A DNA stretch of 11,804 nucleotides from Nitrospira sp. (GTDB lineage Bacteria; Nitrospirota; Nitrospiria; Nitrospirales; Nitrospiraceae), in NCBI GenBank assembly GCA_020697375.1, contig JAJFBJ010000099.1, positions 1 through 11,804 of the forward strand, read 5' to 3'. The notes below the pieces were generated by a model, which worked only from the letters and a program-made list of their open reading frames with translations, ran no database searches and was not told the DNA's origin. Position 1 is the first letter of the stretch. Every line of letters begins with the position of its first letter. Shown one piece after another: positions 5,923 to 11,804 of this stretch. A program made the position numbers and the translations under genes.

Positions 5923-7878
5923 GTGAATGACCTGTTGAGCAACCTGCCGATCGCCCGCAAGCTCTTTCTTGCGTCGGTTATTCCTGCGCTGACGGTCCTG
6001 ATCCTCAGCGTTTTGACCTACCGCAGCGTCGAGACCTTCTCCGACGATGAAGGCCAGCTGAACGACATCTACTATTCCCAACGGCTGGCTTCGGAATATC
6101 TCCGACTGATCGTCGACCTTGAAACCGGATTCCGAGGCTTTGTCTTGACCAGCCAAGAACACTATTTGTTTCCCTATCGAACCGCTCAAGACCACGTACT
6201 GAACCTGGGCCGCACGCTGGAAGCCAAGGTCTCTCAGTATGAAGACCAACAGGCGCTCATCGCTTCCATTCAACAGTTGGTCAGACAATTCATCGAAGAA
6301 AAGGAGCTCTTGATCGAGGCGGTGAAGGCCGAACATACAAACGATGCGCGACTGTATATCGAGGAGGGCAAGGGCCGGACGCTCATGCTGAAAATCCGGC
6401 AAGAGATGGGCCAATTCGAGCACCTCGCGCAGACGGCACTGAATAGCCGTCTGGCGAAACTCGCGCAGGATCGTGACACCATGTTGATGACTATTCTGGG
6501 AGGCGGCCTCTTTGCGTTGATCTGCATGGTGGGGGTGTTGCACCTCATCGCGCATTCCATCACGGCGCCCCTCGAGCAGCTGGCCAAGGCCGTCGTCGCC
6601 TCCGACAACGATCCCGTCCCCCAGGTTCCCATCTTGTCCGGCACAGACGAAATTGGAAATCTATCCCGTGTCATGCATGCCATGAGTTCCGCCATCCATT
6701 CCCATATCGCCGCGGTGGAACAATCGGAGGCGAATCTGCGGCAACTCAATCAAGACTTGGCGGGATCGGAAGCGAAATATCGAAGTATCGTCGACCATGC
6801 TCCCTTCGGCATCTTCACCACCCGCGGCATGACCCTCGTCTTCAGCAATCGTTACAACAGAGTTCTCGCAGGACTCGATCCCAGTGAAGAGAAGGATCCG
6901 GACGCCGTCCGGCGCGCCATTCACCCGGAAGACCGGGAACGGGTCGTCACTGAATTTTCAGAAGCCGTGGCGGAGGGGCGCGCCTATGAAACAGTGTTCC
7001 GGTTTCTCCATGGCGACGGGACCGTGCGGAGGGTCCTGAGCCGCCGTATTCCCATCAGCGACCATTCCGGCCGGGTGCTGATGTATCAAGGTTTCAACGT
7101 GGACATCACGGCGCTCGATTTGATGCAGACCCGTCTCCGCCGGGCTGAACGGCTCGCCACGCTCGGCCAGGTCGCCGCGGGCATCGCGCATGAAATCAGA
7201 AATCCGCTGGTCGGAATCGGCTCCACCACGTCTCTCTTGCTCGACGATATCGACCCGGACGACGGGCGACGCCGCGACCTTGAAGTAATCTTGCAGGAGA
7301 CCAAACGTCTCGACCGGATCGTGAATCAGATCATTGACTATGCCCGCCCTCGCGAGATCGTGGCGCTCCCGTTCGATATGGTACAACTCGTGCAGGAAGT
7401 CACCAAGGTGTTGGATGAACCCCTCACACACAAACAGTCGGCCATACGTCTTCTGGCGCCGGCGGCGCCTTACACCATCCAAGCTGATCGGGATCAATTC
7501 AAACAGGTGTTACTCAATGTGATGCAGAATGCGATCGAAGCGACTTCTCCGGGCAGTCCCATCATCGTCTCCCTGGCACAACTCGCCCACGGTGTCGAAC
7601 CGGGGCTGGAGATTGCGGTGACGGACCAGGGCAGCGGCATCAGTCCTGCCCACCTGGCGCACGTATTCGAACCGTTCTTCACCAGCGGCAAACCCCGCGG
7701 CACCGGGTTGGGGCTGGCCATTTGCCGGAACATTCTCGATGCGCACGGCGGGGACCTGACACTCGAAAGCGAAGTCGGCAACGGTACGACCGTTCGGGTC
7801 TGGTGCCCCCTGCGACAACAACCGCTACGGATCCAGGAAGAGGAGCAGCATGCGGGCCACGATCTACGTCACCGATGA
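5923..7878 (+). CDS. Membrane sensor histidine kinase, CHASE3-HAMP-PAS-HisKA-HATPase
   Basis: The 651-residue kinase is the likely partner of the overlapping NtrC-type regulator. Order: TM1 (about 13-33), an extracytoplasmic CHASE3-like helical sensor (about 38-180) with the typical DLETGFRGFVLTSQEHYLFPY stretch (65-85), TM2 (about 187-210), a HAMP-like linker (210-265), PAS (about 283-400) with a PAC-like end, and HisKA with H-box AAGIAHEIRNPL, phospho-acceptor H423. The ATPase domain carries the N-box LLNVMQNAIEA (530-540), G1 DQGSGI (568-573), F-box FEPFF (582-586) and G2 GTGLGL (593-598). All catalytic boxes are intact. The GTG start at 5923 is the first start after an in-frame stop at 5911; the ATG at 5927 is out of frame and stops after three codons. 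The ribosome site is weak. The gene overlaps its regulator by 29 bases. CHASE3 ligands are generally unknown. Confidence 0.93.
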   Translation: MNDLLSNLPIARKLFLASVIPALTVLILSVLTYRSVETFSDDEGQLNDIYYSQRLASEYLRLIVDLETGFRGFVLTSQEHYLFPYRTAQDHVLNLGRTLEAKVSQYEDQQALIASIQQLVRQFIEEKELLIEAVKAEHTNDARLYIEEGKGRTLMLKIRQEMGQFEHLAQTALNSRLAKLAQDRDTMLMTILGGGLFALICMVGVLHLIAHSITAPLEQLAKAVVASDNDPVPQVPILSGTDEIGNLSRVMHAMSSAIHSHIAAVEQSEANLRQLNQDLAGSEAKYRSIVDHAPFGIFTTRGMTLVFSNRYNRVLAGLDPSEEKDPDAVRRAIHPEDRERVVTEFSEAVAEGRAYETVFRFLHGDGTVRRVLSRRIPISDHSGRVLMYQGFNVDITALDLMQTRLRRAERLATLGQVAAGIAHEIRNPLVGIGSTTSLLLDDIDPDDGRRRDLEVILQETKRLDRIVNQIIDYARPREIVALPFDMVQLVQEVTKVLDEPLTHKQSAIRLLAPAAPYTIQADRDQFKQVLLNVMQNAIEATSPGSPIIVSLAQLAHGVEPGLEIAVTDQGSGISPAHLAHVFEPFFTSGKPRGTGLGLAICRNILDAHGGDLTLESEVGNGTTVRVWCPLRQQPLRIQEEEQHAGHDLRHR

Positions 7879-9241
7879 CGAACCAGCCATTCGCACCGCC
7901 ATTCTCAAACGCCTCTCACGGCGACAACATGCCGTCACGGGGTTCGAGTCGGGAGAGGATTTAGTCAGGGCCGTTACGCAGCTCGTCCCGGATCTGATTC
8001 TGCTGGATCTCAAGATGCCGGGGATGGGAGGGCTGGAGGCGCTGCGGCAGATTCGTCCGATCGCCCCCCAGACGCTGGTGATCATGTTGACCGCCTACGG
8101 CACGGTGGAAGACGCCGTAGAAGCCATGCGGCTGGGGGCCTATGATTTCTTGATTAAATCCGTGGACCTGTCCGGCGTCGATCCCGTGGTCGATCGCGTG
8201 CTGGAATTTCTCGCGCTTCGCCAACGGCTCGAATTTTCGCTCGAAGACCAGAACAGCCCCTATGCCCTCTCGAATATCAACGCGCGCAGTCCGGCGATGC
8301 AACTGTTGTTGGGGCAGGTTCGCGACGTGGCCCAGAACGCCAAATCAACGGTCTTGCTTCAAGGTGAAACCGGCACCGGCAAAGAATTTCTCGCGCGAGT
8401 CATCCATTGCAACAGCCCGCGCGCCACGGGCCCGTTTGTCGCCGTCAATTGCACCGCCATACCGAAGGAACTCTTCGAGAGCGAGCTGTTCGGATTCGAG
8501 CGCGGCGCGTTCACGGGGGCGCACCAGCGCAAACGGGGGCTGCTGGAAAAGGCCGAAGGCGGCACCTTGTTTCTGGATGAAATCGGCGATCTGGACCCGG
8601 CGATGCAGGCCAAACTACTCAGAGTTTTGCAGGAACGCACGTTTCGCCGCCTGGGCGGCATGGAAGACCTCTCCGTCGATTTCCGCTTGATGACCGCGAC
8701 CAATCGCGACCTCAAGAAGGACACGGCGCGCGGCACGTTTCGGGAGGATCTCTATTTCCGCTTGAACGTGGTGACGTTCGAACTCCCGCCGCTCCGCGTG
8801 CGCACCGAGGACATACTGCCGCTCTGCATGCAAGCCATGCTCCGATTCGGCAAAGAATTTGGAAAAGACGTCGTGGATATCGATCCCGAGGCGCAGGAGC
8901 TGCTTCAACGGTACAGCTATCCGGGCAACATTCGCGAGCTTCAGAACATCATCGAGCGCGCAATGATCCTCTGTCACGACAAGACCCTCACCGCCGGCTG
9001 CCTGCCGCGGGAGCTTCGCGACCAGGCCCCGCATATCGCGGTTGCCACGGCCCAGGGCGCCCACCCGTCGCTTCGCATCGAGATGGTGCTGGGCCAACAG
9101 ACCTTGGCGGATGTCGAGACCGCCTTGATCGAAGAGGTGGTACGACTCTCCGATCACAATAAGACGCTGGCAGCCAAACATCTTGGTTTGACGCGATTCG
9201 CCCTGGATCGCCGCCTCAAGAAACAAATGGAGCAGGAGTGA
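7850..9241 (+). CDS. NtrC-family sigma-54-dependent response regulator (REC-AAA+-Fis)
   Basis: This 463-residue transcription activator would be phosphorylated by the preceding kinase. It would then hydrolyse ATP to open sigma-54 RNA polymerase complexes. The receiver domain (1-120) has acidic residues D9/D10, phospho-acceptor D53 and T81. The conserved lysine K103 is followed by S instead of the usual P. The AAA+ domain (about 145-380) has Walker A GETGTGKE (172-179), the sigma-54-contacting loop GAFTGA (219-224) and Walker B LFLDE with D243/E244. The C-terminal Fis-type helix-turn-helix is at about 425-460 (NKTLAAKHLGLTRFALDRRL). The ATG at 7850 has an AGGAGC-like ribosome site 3 bases upstream and lies inside the kinase 3-prime end, so translation is coupled. 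Its most obvious targets are the divergent sigma-54 promoters upstream of the kinase; that link is inference. Confidence 0.95.
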   Translation: MRATIYVTDDEPAIRTAILKRLSRRQHAVTGFESGEDLVRAVTQLVPDLILLDLKMPGMGGLEALRQIRPIAPQTLVIMLTAYGTVEDAVEAMRLGAYDFLIKSVDLSGVDPVVDRVLEFLALRQRLEFSLEDQNSPYALSNINARSPAMQLLLGQVRDVAQNAKSTVLLQGETGTGKEFLARVIHCNSPRATGPFVAVNCTAIPKELFESELFGFERGAFTGAHQRKRGLLEKAEGGTLFLDEIGDLDPAMQAKLLRVLQERTFRRLGGMEDLSVDFRLMTATNRDLKKDTARGTFREDLYFRLNVVTFELPPLRVRTEDILPLCMQAMLRFGKEFGKDVVDIDPEAQELLQRYSYPGNIRELQNIIERAMILCHDKTLTAGCLPRELRDQAPHIAVATAQGAHPSLRIEMVLGQQTLADVETALIEEVVRLSDHNKTLAAKHLGLTRFALDRRLKKQMEQE

Positions 9242-9267
9242 CCTTTCCGCCCTCCATGTCATGCACC

Positions 9268-9296
9268 TTGTGCAGTGCCGGGGCGAGGCGGATAAT
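9268..9296 (+). promoter_or_regulatory. Possible sigma-70 promoter abutting the second kinase start
   Basis: TTGTGC (9268-9273) and GATAAT (9291-9296) are separated by 17 bases; the -10 box is one base off consensus, the -35 box matches only its TTG. Transcription would begin around 9303, on top of the ATG at 9302, implying a leaderless message or use of the ATG at 9317. If it is not a promoter, the pair is simply read through from the upstream operon. Confidence 0.25.
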
Positions 9297-9301
9297 TATT
9301 C

Positions 9302-10459
9302 ATGGCTCGGATTCCGATGTCTGATCATCACACCCGATGGGTTCTCCCGGTCGTCGCCGGACTGAGCGGGGGACTCCTTGCGCTGGATCTGTTCATGCCG
9401 CTCGGAGTGGCCATCGGCGTGCTCTATGCCGGGATCGTCCTGGTGGCTTCGTCGTCGTCCAATCCTCGGCTTCCGCTACTCACCGCCGGCTGCGCCAGTG
9501 GACTGCTCATTGTGGGAGCGGCGTGGGGTCCTCGTCTGAGCAGCATTCCTCTGTGGGTCGGCCTCACAAATTGCGCGCTCGGTTTGGTCATCGTCTGGAT
9601 TTCCGCCATACTATTGCGCCAGCGACACCAGGCGGAGATCCACCTTCGCCAGACCAAGGACGAATTGGAAGACCGAGTCGCCGTCCGCACGAAAGAACTC
9701 GCGAACGTGAATCAATCGCTGTTGAATGAAATTTCGGAACATGTGGAGACGGAACAATCACTCCGCATGAGCGAGCAGGCGCTCGCGAACAGCCGCCAGG
9801 AGCTGCAGGATTTGGCAGCCCGTCTCCTCACGGCGCAGGAAGAAGAGCGGCGCCGTATTTCCCGAGACCTTCATGATGACATCAACCAGCGACTGGCCAT
9901 GCTGGTGGTGCAGGTAGAGTCCTTGGACAGCAACCTCCCACCTTCGACGAACACCTGCAGCAAGGAATTGCGCTCCATCCAGGACCGCCTGACCGAGTTG
10001 TCCGATGATGTTCGGCATTTGGCCTACCAATTCCATCCGTCGATTCTCGATGACCTGGGGCTCACAGTCGCCCTGCAACGCCTGGTCGATGATTGTACCG
10101 CCCGTTCGAACCTGAGGGGCACGTTCGATGCCTCCCACCCTCCCGAACAGCTTCCGCAGAACGTCTCCACCTGTCTCTATCGGATCGCACAGGAATGCCT
10201 CGCCAATGTCGTGAAGCATGCGCGCGCCACCAGCGTGCGGGTGTCTCTCTCGTCGACTGCCGAGACCGTCACACTTCGGGTGGACGATGACGGAATCGGG
10301 TTCGATTCGCACAGCGTGATCGACGGCCATCGCGGTCTTGGATTGGTCAGCATGACGGAGCGCGTGCGTCTGGTCCAGGGGACGGTGGCCATCGAGTCAA
10401 TCCCGCAGCGAGGCACTTCGCTGTGCATTACCGTTCCCCATCGCGAGGCGCTCGTATGA
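9302..10459 (+). CDS. NarX/DegS-like membrane histidine kinase (HisKA_3)
   Basis: The 385-residue kinase belongs to the class that pairs with LuxR/NarL-type regulators. The N-terminus holds three or four hydrophobic helices (about 13-33, 36-52, 57-75, 84-105) with almost no periplasmic domain, suggesting membrane-embedded or cytoplasmic sensing. A coiled coil (about 108-175) leads to the HisKA_3 dimerisation box AQEEERRRISRDLHDD, with phospho-acceptor H191. The ATPase domain (about 285-380) has RIAQECLANVVKHA as N-box, DDDGIGF as G1 and GHRGLGLVSMTERV as G2. The start at 9302 has a GAGGCGG-like sequence 10 bases upstream, a loose spacing; ATG 9317 is an alternative. It begins 60 bases after the sigma-54 activator stop and overlaps its own regulator by ATGA. 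No sensor ligand can be inferred. Confidence 0.92.
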   Translation: MARIPMSDHHTRWVLPVVAGLSGGLLALDLFMPLGVAIGVLYAGIVLVASSSSNPRLPLLTAGCASGLLIVGAAWGPRLSSIPLWVGLTNCALGLVIVWISAILLRQRHQAEIHLRQTKDELEDRVAVRTKELANVNQSLLNEISEHVETEQSLRMSEQALANSRQELQDLAARLLTAQEEERRRISRDLHDDINQRLAMLVVQVESLDSNLPPSTNTCSKELRSIQDRLTELSDDVRHLAYQFHPSILDDLGLTVALQRLVDDCTARSNLRGTFDASHPPEQLPQNVSTCLYRIAQECLANVVKHARATSVRVSLSSTAETVTLRVDDDGIGFDSHSVIDGHRGLGLVSMTERVRLVQGTVAIESIPQRGTSLCITVPHREALV

Positions 10460-11097
10460 CGATGCCGCGAGTCTTATTGGCAGACGACCATACGTTGGTG
10501 CTGGAAGGGTTTCGGCGAATCGTCGAGCAACGCTGCGAGGTCGTGGGAGCGGTCGAAGACGGTCGAGCCTTGCTGGAAGCTGCGGCACGCCTGCGCCCGG
10601 ATTTGATCCTTTTGGATATCTCGATGCCGCTTCTGAACGGCATCGATGCGGCGCGTCAGCTAAAAAAAACGCACCCCCACGTCAAACTTGTTTTCGTCAC
10701 GATGCATGCCGATCCCGCCTATGTAAGCGAGGCATTCAAAGCGGGCGCGTCGGCCTATCTGCTCAAGCGGTCCGCCGCCCGAGAGTTGGATCAGGCCATT
10801 GAGTCCGTCCTGAAAGGACAATTTTTCGTCACGGCTTTGCTGACGAAGGAACTCGTCACCTCTCTATCCGAAGGGCACCATACTCCCTTCGTCACACGGC
10901 AAGATTTGACGCCGCGACAACGCGAAGTGCTGCAGCTCGTGGCGGAAGGACGCACCATTAAGGAAATCGCCGCGCTGCTCAATATCAGCCCCAAGACGGT
11001 GGAGTTTCACAAGGCGCAGATCATGTTCCATCTCGACCTCCACACGACGGCTGAGTTAACGAAATACGCCTTGGCACATGGCCTCACATCGGCCTGA
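10456..11097 (+). CDS. NarL/FixJ-family response regulator (REC-LuxR HTH)
   Basis: This 213-residue DNA-binding regulator is the partner of the overlapping HisKA_3 kinase. The receiver domain (about 5-120) has the acidic pair D10/D11, phospho-acceptor D54 (LILLDISMP), a T in VFVTMHA and the conserved K in YLLKRSAA, where R follows instead of P. The LuxR-type helix-turn-helix (about 150-208) reads LTPRQREVLQLVAEGRTIKEIA followed by NISPKTVEFHKAQI, a very typical form. I chose ATG 10456 because it overlaps the kinase stop as ATGA, has GAGG 7 bases upstream and gives a normal N-terminus. The longer frame from GTG 10423 only adds an unconserved tail. Its targets are unknown. It does not contact sigma-54 polymerase and so should act at different promoters from the upstream NtrC-type regulator. 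Confidence 0.94.
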   Translation: MTMPRVLLADDHTLVLEGFRRIVEQRCEVVGAVEDGRALLEAAARLRPDLILLDISMPLLNGIDAARQLKKTHPHVKLVFVTMHADPAYVSEAFKAGASAYLLKRSAARELDQAIESVLKGQFFVTALLTKELVTSLSEGHHTPFVTRQDLTPRQREVLQLVAEGRTIKEIAALLNISPKTVEFHKAQIMFHLDLHTTAELTKYALAHGLTSA

Positions 11098-11168
11098 AAC
11101 CTAGGAGTCTGTCCGAGTAATGCCATTCTATTGCGGCACATGATCTGCAGTAGTTTGCGTCGTTCTCC

Positions 11169-11228
11169 GCTCGAAAAAATCCTCAACGTATTCGTATTCC
11201 AGCGAATACGCTTCCGGTTTTTTCGAGC
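11169..11228 (+). terminator. Long hairpin that could end transcription of the two-component operon
   Basis: The central palindrome of the element has an 11-bp outer stem whose right arm contains six Ts (11218-11223) and an 8-bp inner stem around an 8-base loop. Its position 70 bases after the last regulator gene, and the A-run/T-run symmetry, would let it terminate transcription from either side. The T-run is inside the stem rather than after it, so it is not a textbook terminator. Confidence 0.35.
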
Positions 11229-11253
11229 CTTCGGCCGCGCATCTACCAGCAGC

Positions 11254-11275
11254 TCCTTCGCCTCGCAACGAAGGA
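11254..11275. repeat. Small hairpin TCCTTCG-N8-CGAAGGA within the element
   Basis: TCCTTCG (11254-11260) and CGAAGGA (11269-11275) are perfect inverted copies around an 8-base loop in the right half of the palindromic element. The left half has no equivalent, so the two halves have diverged or this is a separate structural module. Confidence 0.5.
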
Positions 11276-11295
11276 TTCCTCGGACAGACTCTTAG

Positions 11296-11466
11296 TCTCG
11301 TTAAGATAATGGGCTTGTTATAGGCACGCGCAACATTTTCGCACCAACCTAGGTAGTTGCCTAGTTGTCAATCCCCTGTCATGTCGTTACTCTAAGTCGC
11401 TATGTCTGATCCCGCATCACCTATGTCGGTCGTTCTGTCCCCGTACCGTCCAAGGAGGCCTGGGCG
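11296..11466 (+). promoter_or_regulatory. Intergenic spacer with possible promoter for the small CxxC gene
   Basis: The spacer between the palindromic element and the small gene holds a short dyad, CTAGG-N6-CCTAG (11349-11353, 11360-11364). This is followed directly by TTGTCA (11365-11370, one base off the -35 consensus) and, 17 bases later, TACTCT (11388-11393), which keeps only the T, A and final T of a -10 box. Start would be near 11400. The dyad beside the -35 box could be an operator. I see no gene here; a short frame at 11402-11584 is out of phase with the better-supported gene. Confidence 0.3.
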
Positions 11467-11670
11467 ATGGACTGCACAGCCACCCAATGTCAATTCTGTT
11501 GGCGCATTCGGGACGACGGGAGTGACCGGCGTTCCTCCACGGTTTGGGCCGATCTGCCGGCTTTTATTCAGAAATACGATTTGAAGCCGCATGATCTCTC
11601 CTTTTCTGAAGGGTATTGCCCCGACTGTGATCGCTTTTATTGCCAGCTCACCCAAAGCGTCTGGTCATGA
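11467..11670 (+). CDS. Small CxxC/CxxC zinc-ribbon-like protein
   Basis: This 67-residue protein has four cysteines arranged as two CxxC pairs, C8/C11 (CQFC) and C51/C54 (CPDC), so it probably binds zinc. The pattern C-x-x-C-x-x-IRDD, then W, then about 20 residues, then S-x-G-x-CPDC, closely resembles a module seen at the C-terminus of many PAS and receiver-domain signalling proteins (typically written CxxCkkIRDD...W...FSHGICPDC). Here it stands alone. That comparison is from memory of the family pattern, not a search. The ATG has AAGGAGG 8 bases upstream, a strong site that supports translation. It follows two two-component pairs, so a role linked to signalling is plausible but unproven. 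The stop overlaps the next start as ATGA. Confidence 0.75.
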   Translation: MDCTATQCQFCWRIRDDGSDRRSSTVWADLPAFIQKYDLKPHDLSFSEGYCPDCDRFYCQLTQSVWS

Positions 11671-11804
11671 TGGACCTTCCGCTGCCATCGAACAGACGAG
11701 TGCGCAAGCGCATGGATTACCCGCGATGCGGGAGTCAGATGATGCAAGAGCGTTCTCTCTTACGATGTACCGTCGCGACTCCCCTCAGGTTTTCCGATGG
11801 GCGA
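11667..11804 (+). CDS. Unrecognised partial CDS running off the right edge
   Basis: A frame starting at ATG 11667, overlapping the previous stop as ATGA, stays open for 46 codons to the window end. The visible part is basic (RRVRKR at about 11-16) followed by PRCGSQMMQERSLLRC, which looks like a partial or degenerate zinc-ribbon knuckle (x-P-R-C-G ... R-C) with a tyrosine where the first cysteine of CPxCG would be. A later ATG at the MDYPRCG position is an alternative start. Too little is present to name it. The overlap with the small CxxC gene suggests the two are co-translated. Confidence 0.45.
   Translation, partial: MMDLPLPSNRRVRKRMDYPRCGSQMMQERSLLRCTVATPLRFSDGR

Larger units (their letters stand above)
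11101..11295. mobile_element. MITE-like palindromic element with 17-bp terminal inverted repeats
   Basis: The left end CTAGGAGTCTGTCCGAG (11101-11117) and the reverse complement of the right end (11279-11295) match at 16 of 17 bases, 13 of them contiguous. TA dinucleotides at 11102-11103 and 11293-11294 sit at the outer edges, as expected for IS630/Tc1-mariner-type insertions into TA. The middle is palindromic: GCTCGAAAAAA / TTTTTTCGAGC (11169-11179, 11218-11228) and CGTATTCG / CGAATACG (11187-11194, 11203-11210). Outside these, weaker pairing extends through CTGC..GTAG..TGCG, so nearly the whole 195 bp is one imperfect palindrome. It codes for nothing and lies 3 bases after the regulator stop. 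The transposase family is inferred. Confidence 0.65.

Noticed and set aside
5785..6555. 256-codon minus-strand frame opposite the CHASE3 kinase
   Set aside because: Antisense shadow: the kinase on the other strand has complete domains and conserved boxes.
10423..10455. GTG start giving an 11-residue extension of the NarL-type regulator
   Set aside because: ATG 10456 overlaps the kinase stop as ATGA, has GAGG 7 bases upstream and starts the receiver domain at the normal distance.
11326..11347. GGCACG near the small CxxC gene as a -24 element
   Set aside because: Ten bases after GG there is AT, not GC, and no TTGC follows at the right distance.
11402..11584. 60-codon plus-strand frame upstream of and overlapping the small CxxC gene
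   Set aside because: It has no ribosome site and no recognisable features, while the overlapping 67-residue frame has a strong ribosome site and a clear cysteine pattern.
1..11804. CRISPR arrays, tRNA or rRNA genes
   Set aside because: I saw no regularly spaced direct repeats and no recognisable tRNA or rRNA sequence on either strand.

Overview
The window is about 58 to 60 percent GC by eye and is densely coded. Its contents and gene style fit a Gram-negative environmental bacterium, probably a Nitrospira-type nitrite oxidiser: a formate/nitrite-family channel, a lipoprotein TolC-like porin, CHASE3/PAS kinases and a sigma-54 activator. That assignment is inference, because no marker gene is present.

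Layout. Bases 1-435 (minus) hold a poorly supported open frame that runs off the left edge. Bases 395-5523 (minus) are a tight four-gene operon. In transcription order it encodes a formate/nitrite transporter (FNT) channel, a 14-helix DHA2-type major facilitator, an outer-membrane factor lipoprotein and an EmrA/HlyD-type periplasmic adaptor. The last three make a complete EmrB-TolC-EmrA-type tripartite exporter. Bases 5524-5922 are the divergent control region. Bases 5923-9241 (plus) encode a membrane CHASE3-HAMP-PAS histidine kinase and an overlapping NtrC-type sigma-54 activator with an intact GAFTGA loop. Bases 9302-11097 (plus) encode a second two-component pair, a NarX/DegS-like HisKA_3 kinase and a NarL/LuxR-type regulator, overlapping by ATGA. 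Bases 11101-11295 are a palindromic, MITE-like element with 17-bp terminal inverted repeats next to TA dinucleotides. Bases 11467-11670 encode a 67-residue protein with two CxxC pairs, followed by an ATGA-overlapping frame that runs off the right edge.

Main result. The control region contains two back-to-back sigma-54 (-24/-12) promoters. One is near-consensus (GGCACG-N4-TTGCT, minus strand) and points into the FNT/efflux operon. The other is weaker (GGCAAC-N4-TTGCT, plus strand) and points towards the kinase/activator genes. Both have the obligatory GG-N10-GC spacing. Dyads that could be activator-binding sites lie upstream of the FNT promoter. With the sigma-54 activator encoded next door, the simplest reading is one circuit: the membrane kinase senses a signal, phosphorylates the activator, and the activator switches on the FNT channel plus tripartite pump and perhaps its own operon. 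The signal could be nitrite or a related toxic or small-anion stress, but that is inference; no ligand can be read from the sequence.
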